Shown in pieces: positions 7,844-15,000 of a stretch of DNA of 15,000 nucleotides (its first letter is position 1; the number at the start of each line of letters is the position of its first letter). A model generated the notes under the pieces. It was not told the DNA's origin and made no database searches. It saw only the letters and a list, made by a program, of their open reading frames with translations. The stretch lies in the NCBI GenBank assembly GCA_024220525.1, contig JAMYWO010000026.1, positions 1-15,000 on the forward strand. The letters are read 5' to 3'. The translations under genes were made by a program, and so were the position numbers. The DNA comes from Cochliopodium minus (Eukaryota > Discosea > Himatismenida > Cochliopodiidae).

Positions 7844-10800
7844 TTAATTTGGATTTTCATTCCAAATTGTTTTTTCTTCATGACCCTTGTTGCTATTCCA
7901 AGACTTTTTTGGTTTTTTTTCATCCATGTCAATGTTAACATTCATCTCTTTTTCATAGTTTTGGTTTCTCTTCCAAACAATTATTGCTCCAATGATTATG
8001 ATGGCCAGTGTTCCTCCAGCAACTCCCAAAACAATTCCAATGATTGCTCCTGTTGAAATTCCTTTTTTTTTACAAAAAAAAATGATAAATAATAAATCAA
8101 GAAAAATTATAAATAATAAATAGTTAAAAATAAAGAATTTATTTTACCTCTACAATTTCCGTTTAAAGTTGTTGAAAGAGAAACAGAAAGGGTTCCTTGT
8201 TGGTTGTTCAGTTTGTTTCCAATTTTGTCACATTTGTTGTTCTTGTATGTTGGTTTCACACTAAACTGACTATCCGCAAAATTTAATTGAGTGCAATTAT
8301 AATTTATCAAAGAAACATTTGTGATTCCTCCTCCAAGTTTTTGACTCAAAATCAAACTTATATTTCCACTCAAAGTCACACATCCTGTCACATTCAATGC
8401 TCCGTTCTTGTTCGAATCTGAAAGAACAATTTGAATGGTCGAATCAGAAGATTGATTGAAACTTCCAATGATCAACAAACTTGTTGAATTCAAAGTGAAA
8501 GATTGATTTATGGTTGTTGTGTTCGAAAACTTGTCAGAGAAAGAATAAATCCATTTTGAAGAATCTGATGAAGGGACGCAAGAAACGTTGAATTGAGTTG
8601 TATCTACGATCAATCCAGCTCCTAATCCACACCTTTCGCAATCTGGGACATTATACAAACAATTCGGTGGGGTAGACGTATTTATACTTGATGGAGAATT
8701 GATTGAAGGAGTTAAAGTGGAGGGAGTTAAGGTAGAGGGTTCTCTTGTTGATGGAGATGTTGTTGAAGGATCTAATGTGGAAGGGAATAATGTGGTAGGT
8801 GTTATTGGATTTGTGGATGAAATTGGTGTTGATGGGATTAGAGTTGATGGAGTTATTGGAGATGTTGTTGAAGGTTCTATTGTTGAAGGGATAGGGGTGG
8901 AGGGAGAAATAGTGGATGGGTCTAAAGAAGAAGGAGGAGTTGTTGAAGGAATAATAGGAATTAAACAACCAATTGAACAGTTACAAGAACCATGCGAGGC
9001 AAAATATTCTTATTTGGATCGTAAAAATAAACATTTAAATAAAATTCTAAATAAGAAAAAAAAAATATTTTTTTATTTTTTAGATACCAGATTGTAAATT
9101 ATCTCCATCCCAAATAGTTTGATTAAAATTTGTTGATACACTCAGATAAAGATCACTACAACTCAACCCAATAGGATTTGTTCCACTGCAATTACCACTA
9201 TCAGTTGCGTTGTAATTGTTTGTTTGATTGTTATAATAAACTTGGTCGAAATTGCAATTTCCACCATTAAGATTGATTTTTCCAAATGAAGCACCAATAG
9301 ATGGTGATAAACTTCCCGAGAAATTATTTGAAGAATAGCTGTTTTTGATTGAAACAATAACTGATGGAAGAAAAATCATTTTCCCCACAAATCCTCCTGT
9401 CTGATTACTATTTGACAAAATTCCCGCTCTTGAATAAGAATTGTTTATTGAATAGTTTCCAGCTAAAAAGAGAAAAAATAATAAATAAAATCAAAAATAT
9501 TTTGATCAGATAAAAATGAACATAAAAATAAAATAAAAAAGATTTTTAATTAGTTTGAATGAAAATATAATAAAAAAAAATTAATATCAAATAAAATAAT
9601 GTTAAAAAATTTTACGCGAAATTGAGCTAGAAATTTCTCCTATTAAACCACCAACATTTTCTGTGCTACTATCGAGTGATTGTACTAATACTGAAGATTT
9701 TACGTAACACTCATCCAAATTTCTTAATTTTAAAAGTTTAATATAAAAAGTAACATTCAAAAAGTAAATTTTACGTATCTAGAGAAAACCCTATCACTGT
9801 TTATAATCAAAATATTAAAATGAAGTGCATCCCCACTTTAAATTTTAAATTTAATAAATACAAAAAAAATTCATTTTATTACGGCCTCCTGAATTCATTG
9901 TTACGTTGATTACCCCTTTAAAAAGAAGTTAAATTAAACCTACTGGCAAATATTTTTTAAAAAAAAGTTAGAATACCATTACTTACACCACTCCCGACTA
10001 TTGAGGAATCCGAGGCTTGACCAATTAATCCTCCTTTTGAATGATTATAACATTATTTTTCGATTAAAGAAATCCAAAATAATGATTTTAAGAACAAAAA
10101 GTTTGAAATAATTATATCTTCATTAAAATATTATATCTGCTAACAAAGTTGTAAAATTTTTTGACATGTCTATTAATTTTTATCAACATATATGATCATT
10201 CATATTAAATTCTGAATTGTTGAAAATAATTTTCCTACCCACGTTGTTTCCTCCATTTACGATCGTAGTGTTTTGATTTGAAGGGAAACCAAGGTTGTGG
10301 CAATTTGAAATAGATCCTAATAAGATATTTCTGTGATTTTGGTAATTATGATTTGAATAAAATTTAAGTTAAATACATACCCAAATAATCCCCCAATTGC
10401 ACCTTTTTAAAATTATCATAATTGAAATTGAAAATGATATTATATTTTGATTTTAATATGAAGGGATTTTTTACTGTTGATACCAGGAGAATTCACAAAT
10501 GTATTTTGGACTATGATATTTGTTATTGTACAATTGGAGCATTTTCCTACTACAGATCCCACATTGTCCATAGATAGAATTATATTGCTTTGAGAAGGAG
10601 AGGATGTGTTGAAATAGATATCACTAAGAGTACAATTTTCACATTCTCCAAAAATCGTACCCACTTTAGAGGATGTAGAAGAGATATTTACGTTGATAAA
10701 TGTTATATTCTTCACAGTTGCATTTGATCCATAAACAAATAAACCACGATCATTTATTAGGGTAAAATTTGAGATTGAATGACCTCTTCCATCCAATGTT

Positions 10801-11060
10801 CCTTTTATTTATTTTATTTGGCATTAAAATTTAATCATTTAAGACTGAGTATTGCTCATCAAACAAATTTATTTACCTTCAAAAGTAGCTGAAGTGATAT
10901 TTTCGTACTCATAACAATCAATATTTTCTATTAAGGTATAATTTGCATTCGTGTATATTCTTATATTTGTATCCAAATCTAGGCATCTTGAAATTGGGAT
11001 GTCTTGCGATAGCACATTAGAAATCAAAAATATAAAAAAAATCTTTGAAACAAATTTCAT
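7844..11060 (-). CDS. GLUG-repeat type I membrane surface protein, 11 exons
   Basis: Exons, in coding order: 11060-10877, 10801-10475, 10402-10381, 10330-10239, 10033-9989, 9915-9883, 9796-9775, 9722-9616, 9462-9088, 9008-8148, 8061-7844. Spliced length is 2286 bases, 761 residues. Residues 1-18 (MKFVSKIFFIFLISNVLS) form a signal peptide. Residues about 58-400 form a GLUG-type right-handed beta-helix, beginning EGTLDGRGHSISNFTL and repeating IGGLFG, VGGLIG, GGLIG, VGGLIG and TGGFVG, with many N-glycosylation sequons and Asn-Cys pairs. A short Cys-rich hinge (GSCNCSIGC) follows, then a Pro/Ser/Thr stalk (419-518), then a second Cys- and sequon-containing ectodomain (519-690). A Gly/Ile-rich membrane span (about 695-718) and a 42-residue charged tail end the protein. 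An adhesion or surface-recognition role is inferred. Every junction keeps frame, but the exon 5 donor must be GTGTAA and not the overlapping GTAAGT. Confidence 0.85.
8662..8961 (-). repeat. Pro-Ser-Thr stalk repeats of the GLUG protein
   Basis: One hundred residues of exon 10 consist largely of short units of the form xxPST, about 12 occurrences of PST (for example LDPST, IEPST, LTPST), separated by one to seven residues. Such regions are typically O-glycosylated rigid spacers that hold an ectodomain away from the membrane. Synonymous positions vary widely between units, so this is an old array maintained at protein level and not a recent DNA expansion. The repeat also leaves long open frames in other phases and on the opposite strand. 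Confidence 0.85.
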
Positions 11061-11563
11061 TTTTATTTTAAATTTTGTAAACTTGGTGAATCTATTCTAA
11101 TAAAAGATCTTGTATTCTTAATTTTTTAAATTGAATTTAAGAATCAATTCAGAACCATTAAAATTTGTTAATTACAAAGATAACAAGGAATCATCAACAA
11201 TTACTATCCAGTATATAGAAATCTTTACTGATCTTGACTGTGTTAACTAGATTGTATAAATAACTGAATCTTTCATAATGAATATTAAAATGAACCATAT
11301 TAAAAGAGTGAAAATACACTAAAAATGGTCTGAAGACATTTCTTCAATCCAAGTTTCGTAAAGGTTCTTTTTTTAAATATTCTGATATATCATTTTGGAG
11401 TTTGATTTTTTCTATTCAATTTTTCATTTTTTTATTTTCGACTTATATATTGGCTCCAATATTGACCCAAAAATATATTAATTCTTTTTTAATTTGCAAT
11501 TTTTATTATTTGAATGAAGAAAACATGATTTTTTCACTTTCCAACAAAATATCATTAAAATTT
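11061..11563. other. Spacer without recognisable features
   Basis: This AT-rich stretch lies upstream of the GLUG gene and beyond the 3' end of the minus-strand relic. A T-rich frame at 11402-11608 on + begins with TTG and translates to Phe/Ile/Leu-rich low-complexity sequence, so it is not credible. No clear TATA element was seen just upstream of the GLUG gene start. Confidence 0.5.
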
Positions 11564-12418
11564 CTAAAAACATCTTTCAGTTTTTGCTTGGTGGTTACGA
11601 GAAGGTGATTTCTTTTCAATCCACCGAAAGTTTGTAGGTAAGATGTCGCCTAAACTAATCAATTCATGGTATGTTAAACTTTCAAGTGAATCCAAGAAGT
11701 GGATACTTTAAACTTTCGGAACAGTCAATTACTTTGGTATTATGAGATATTAAATTCATCAATATAGTTGAGATTCGAATTACAGAGACTGAATCAACTG
11801 AATTAGCGCATTTCGTATACCATTCCAAAAAATGAGGAGTTTCTTCAGAATTTTTTTCAGAAATTCTAATCAATAAGTATTTTTTTTTAAATTAAAAGTG
11901 ATTAGAGGCAAAGTGGATGTTGGTCGGTGTTTCTTAACGGAATTGTATAGATCCGATATCTTCTTTGATTTCTAGCTTATCAATCTTTAACATTTGTGAT
12001 GATGTAGGTCCTATCATGAAAATTTCAGATTCCATTGAGAAGAATGCAGTGTGGTAGTTGAAGATAATACTCCAGGATTGAATTTTTGGATTTCCAAAAC
12101 ACAACCAAATCTTATGGGATCTAAGATGTATTTACCAATGATGATGACAGTGTGGAAATATCTATTATTTTCCTTTAAGACAAAAAAATTTGTGGTTGAT
12201 TTTCTCATTCTTGAGAATATCAGAAATTCAAAAGCTGCTTTCACACAATCCCCTCCTTTTTTCTTCCATTCAACAGAATTTTTTGTCTCAAAGAAATCAT
12301 CTCTTGATCTCAATCATTCCTTTCTGAAATTAACATTCAACTTTTCCAACTTTCCTTTTTCTACATTAGTATGTCATCCATGTCGAAAATAATCAACAAA
12401 TATATAAAAAAGCTTTGT
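11564..12418 (-). pseudogene. Decayed gene with Cys-His-Asp transglutaminase-like core
   Basis: On the minus strand, one frame runs from about 12418 to 12014, broken by TGA at 12376-12374 and 12316-12314, and reads like protein on both sides of each stop. Its core reads GGDCVKAAFEFLIF, then NRYFHTVIIIGKYILDP. The order Cys, His about 31 residues later, then Asp 11 residues later matches the transglutaminase-like / papain-like catalytic arrangement, with the His before a strand and G.Y..DP after it. Around 12080 the coding signal passes to another frame (NYHTAFFSMESEIFMIGP), interrupted by two TAA codons, and continues to 11682. It then returns to the first frame near 11700 (DSLESLTYHELISLGDILP) and ends at a TAG at 11564. 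Multiple stops and two frame changes indicate a pseudogene. Introns could explain some breaks, but I found no consistent splice solution. Confidence 0.5.
12401..12410 (+). promoter_or_regulatory. TATA-like element
   Basis: TATATAAAAA lies 10 bases before the ATG at 12421. An almost identical TATATAAAAAA precedes the RCC1 gene start by a comparable short distance. In DNA this AT-rich the motif could occur by chance, so support comes only from the recurrence and position. Confidence 0.3.
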
Positions 12419-12420
12419 TG

Positions 12421-12756
12421 ATGAAAAATTATTTTTACGACCAACCCCAAGGATATCAAGCCCCAAGAGTAGAAAAATACTCATTTTTAAATCATGATGA
12501 AAATACTCTGGCTGAAACAAAATTAGAAGAAAGATTAGATCTTAAGCCTGTTGATAATTTTCCTGATATTATAGGTTGTTGGATAAAAGAAGGAAAAAAT
12601 GTTATTATCAGACTGAATTCTCATTATCTCACCATCTCCCGAGATAATACAGTTCTAAGATGGTGGGTCCATGATGACTATCCAATCAAAGAAGATGACA
12701 AAGAAACATATTTTTGTGCAAATGATTCCACTATTTCAATCAGATTACAAGCTTAA
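12421..12756 (+). CDS. Small orphan protein, 111 residues
   Basis: An intact single-exon frame from ATG at 12421 to TAA at 12754-12756. The TTG codons just upstream are not used as the start. The protein has a polar N-terminus (MKNYFYDQPQGYQAP) and a beta-rich C-terminal half containing KNVIIRLNSHYLTISRDN, then RWWVHDDY. The strand-turn pattern slightly recalls one lobe of a beta-trefoil (fascin/ricin-like), but that is a weak impression and I assign no family. There is no signal peptide or membrane segment. It is flanked by two minus-strand relics, and its last 17 bases overlap the end of the transposase remnant on the other strand. Confidence 0.6.
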   Translation: MKNYFYDQPQGYQAPRVEKYSFLNHDENTLAETKLEERLDLKPVDNFPDIIGCWIKEGKNVIIRLNSHYLTISRDNTVLRWWVHDDYPIKEDDKETYFCANDSTISIRLQA

Positions 12757-13382
12757 AGTTTCTCAAATCCAAAAGTTTGGCAATACTATTGTTGGTCACT
12801 ATTGGACTATCCCTTGCCCAATAATCTTTTAGTTTTATAAAAGGATGGCTGTACATGGACAGGTGGACAACAAAGAAGCAATATAACATATCATTTGTTA
12901 CTTTGTTGATTTGTTTTTCTTGATCTGCATTCCATTTTCCTACTAATAAGTCTTTGAAATCGTTATTTAAAAGATAATATAATATTTCAAATTTATTGTT
13001 AAAATGGATGAGAGGCTTTTTGAACCACCGTTTAAATCTTTAAAAAATCCACATAGCTTTTAAGGTGTTTCAAATCTTGAAAGCAAATTTATCAAGGATC
13101 TATCGGTGAAGTTTGGGCAAAATAAATTCCATTTCAATCATTTTTATCCCTTTTCCTAAGTTAGCAGTAATGTCTCCCCCCTATTCCAGAAATAACTAAA
13201 AGTCAATAAATGATGGATCAAAAAAGGCTAATTAATAATTGAAAATATGATCAAAGTTCAAATAAATGAAGATTTTTATGTACCTCTATTAATTCTTCTT
13301 GATTACTTTTAGTAAAGGAGTGAACTTTAGATAATCCGAGTATCTTACAAAGTTTACTTCTGCTTTTTTGTCCAAGAGACAT
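12740..13382 (-). pseudogene. piggyBac-like transposase N-terminal remnant
   Basis: A first exon from ATG at 13382 to 13284 reads MSLGQKSRSKLCKILGLS and continues in a SAP-like pattern. A GTACAT...AATAG intron (13283-13181) follows in phase 0. The second exon then reads in one frame to a TGA at 12742-12740, but is broken by TAG (13102-13100), TGA (13072-13070) and TAA (13042-13040). The last 99 residues, from 13039, hold FNNKFEILYYLLNNDFKDLL, then a hydrophobic helix (MLYCFFVVHLSMYSHP), then KLKDYWARDS and SIAKLLDLRNF. This order (N-terminal helices, M....P.l.dYW, then the RNF segment) is that of the N-terminal part of piggyBac DDE transposases (DDE_Tnp_1_7). The catalytic Asp region is absent. 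No flanking TTAA plus inverted repeats was found. Confidence 0.5.
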
Positions 13383-13545
13383 CTTGCTACTTTCATGTCG
13401 GAGATATTCTCTTCCAAGTTGGCAAATTAACCAAAATTATTTTGTTAAATAAAGTTAAAAGTAATAAAAGAATTTTGATGAAGATCTGGAAACATCTTCC
13501 TCTTATTTTTTTTTTGGAAATAAACTATTTTTTTAGTTTTAGAAA

Positions 13546-13556
13546 TATATAAAAAA
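13546..13556 (+). promoter_or_regulatory. TATA-like element before the RCC1 gene
   Basis: TATATAAAAAA lies 12 bases upstream of the ATG at 13569, matching the element before the gene at 12421. It could be a core promoter or the start of a very short 5' leader. Chance occurrence in AT-rich sequence cannot be excluded. Confidence 0.3.
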
Positions 13557-13568
13557 TTGACATACTGA

Positions 13569-14996
13569 ATGTCTTCTTTCTCTAATCATTCTATCATCTA
13601 TTATGGTAATCAAAATACAACTATAAACTCAAAATCCTCTTAATATAATTAATAAATTTTCAAATATTGAAGAAAATGGAGATGTGGGTGTATATGGAAA
13701 CAATAATTATGGTCAATTGGGATTGGGAGATACAATGAATAGATTTTCAGAGGAAATATTGATGAATAACAAGAATATCAAAGAAATCCAATTATCTTAC
13801 GACTCTACCTTCATTTTGGAAAGTAAGATGATTTATAATGCTTGTTCATAAAAAATAAAGGAATAATATAATAATATAACCATTTATATATCCCATATTT
13901 GCTCATTCAATCAATGTAAAATTATAATATTATAGATTACTATTAAAAACATCCTCAATTAATCATATCTATCCATGAAAATTTTCATGAATAAACTGAA
14001 TTAAAATAAAATTTTATATTTGAAGTATTTGATTTATCTTATGATGTAAATGAGGGATTTGATGATTATTTGATAATTAACAAATTGAAATCAAAAAATT
14101 TGAAACAACTTTATTTGTAAAAAAAAAAAAGAGAACGGCAATTTATATGCCTTTGGAAACAACAAATACGGCCAGTTGGGCACAGGAGACAATGAAAACG
14201 TGATAACACCCAAACTAATAATGAACGAAGTATCGATGGTTCGATGTGGATTCTCTTTCACGGTGGTATACAAAAGTAAACAATATTTTCTTTTATTATG
14301 TTAATTGAAGAAATTACTATGTAGTAAATTATCCGCTAACAAAATTTATTAACAAAATTTTCTCTTAGAGGATGGAAGTCTCCTGACTTTTGGGAACAAC
14401 TCCAATTATCAACTCGGTACAGGCGATAACATTGACAGAAATGTTCCTCAACTGATTTTGAAGGACAAAAGAATCTTTCTCATCTCTTGTGGTAAGTCTC
14501 ATACTGTGTATGCAAAAAGTAAATTTTTTTTAAAAAAATTCTTAAAATACATATGAAATATAATTATAAAATCATTTAAACTTTAATAAAAAATATTTGG
14601 AATATTTCATTGTATATTTAATTTATTCAAACAAAAATTTCAAAGGAAATTGCAATGTATATGCATTTGGCTCTAACTCTCATGGGCAGCTTGGAAAAAC
14701 AAAGTACTATGACTATTCCAACAAGCCTTCTTTGCTCGACAAAATTCCGAACATAAAGTCCATTGTCTGTGGAAGTACCCATACATTTTTGTTGACACGT
14801 AAAAAATAGAAAAAAATTTTTTTTTTTTTTAATTTTTAAATATTTGTAGAGAATGAGCTGATTGGGTTCGGAAATAACCAATACGGCCAACTTTGCAATG
14901 GCAACAATGTTGACCTCTGTATCCCCACTCCAATCATGAAATCTGACAACATAAAGTCTGTCAACTGTGGATATGATCATACTGTAATTTTAAAAA
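13569..14996 (+). CDS. RCC1-repeat protein, 5' part, one repeat per exon
   Basis: Exons are 13569-13605, 13673-13822, 14132-14275, 14369-14518, 14646-14798 and 14850-14996. The last ends AAAA|GTAA at the window edge, so the gene continues to the right. The visible product is about 260 residues. The first exon gives only 12 residues (MSSFSNHSIIYY). Each later exon, 144-153 bases, encodes one RCC1 repeat: YGNNNYGQLGLGD, FGNNKYGQLGTGD, FGNNSNYQLGTGD, FGSNSHGQLGKTK and FGNNQYGQLCNGN. Four of the five (not the first) end in a CG...HT or CG...FT motif before the splice. All introns are phase 1. RCC1 domains form seven-bladed propellers that bind GTPases or other partners; with five repeats seen, at least two more are expected downstream. 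A further C-terminal domain, such as BTB, is possible but not visible. Confidence 0.88.
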
Positions 14997-15000
14997 GTAA

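Noticed and set aside
8651-9097. Open frames on both strands across the stalk region (8699-9097 + and 8651-8968 -).
   Set aside because: They are repetitive by-products of the Pro/Ser/Thr repeats. The frame continuous with the hinge and second ectodomain is the real one, and it splices cleanly on both sides.
12051-12392. A 113-residue + strand frame.
   Set aside because: It is antisense to the minus-strand frame with the Cys-His-Asp pattern. Its translation is rich in Phe, Leu and Ser, as expected for the reverse of a Lys/Glu/Asn-rich gene, and it starts without a convincing context.
12314-13072. Possible reading of TGA as a sense codon, because several relic frames continue past TGA.
   Set aside because: The relics also contain TAA and TAG, and none of the intact genes has an in-frame TGA, so decay explains it.
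12740-13430. TTAA sites near 12754 and 13427 as possible piggyBac target duplications.
   Set aside because: No matching terminal inverted repeats were found next to them, and TTAA is very common in this AT-rich DNA.
14627-14980. A 117-residue minus-strand frame.
   Set aside because: It spans two RCC1 exons and the intron between them on the opposite strand, so it is a shadow.

Overview
The window looks like nuclear DNA of an AT-rich, intron-bearing amoeboid protist. Genes use the standard code (TAA and TAG stops, TGG for Trp). Introns are short (about 50-310 bases), GT-AG, often starting GTAAA. The proteins are Asn/Lys-rich ankyrin, RCC1 and GLUG types. This profile fits free-living amoebae such as Anaeramoeba or heteroloboseans, but that placement is an inference from style and not a match. 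Several genes only become readable after splicing.

Layout: (1) 1-3828 (+) is the 3' part of a giant ankyrin-repeat gene that is already open at base 1. (2) 3829-4191 is a spacer holding a strong nested stem-loop at 3986-4048. (3) 4192-5869 (+) is a two-exon ankyrin gene with a distinctive C-terminal module and an Asn/Asp-rich tail. (4) 6136-7164 (+) is an unassigned protein with a His-Gly...Cys-His-Gly-Gly layout resembling clan CD (caspase-type) peptidases, plus an F-box-like segment. (5) 7417-7806 (+) carries coding-like debris. (6) 11060-7844 (-) is an eleven-exon gene, including exons of 22, 33 and 22 bases, for a predicted 761-residue type I surface protein: signal peptide, GLUG-type beta-helix, Pro/Ser/Thr stalk, second ectodomain, one membrane span and a short tail. 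(7) 11061-11563 is empty. (8) 12418-11564 (-) is a decayed gene with a Cys-His-Asp transglutaminase-like core. (9) 12421-12756 (+) is a small intact orphan gene. (10) 13382-12740 (-) is a broken piggyBac-like transposase N-terminus. (11) 13569-14996 (+) is the 5' part of an RCC1-repeat gene in which each exon encodes one repeat and every intron is phase 1.

There is no operon logic. The genes look like members of expanded eukaryotic families for protein binding and cell-surface roles, interspersed with decaying genes and one transposon remnant. The most distinctive observations are the repeat-per-exon RCC1 gene, the microexons of the GLUG gene, the candidate caspase-like protein, the structured spacer and the two minus-strand relics, none of which shows up as one open frame.
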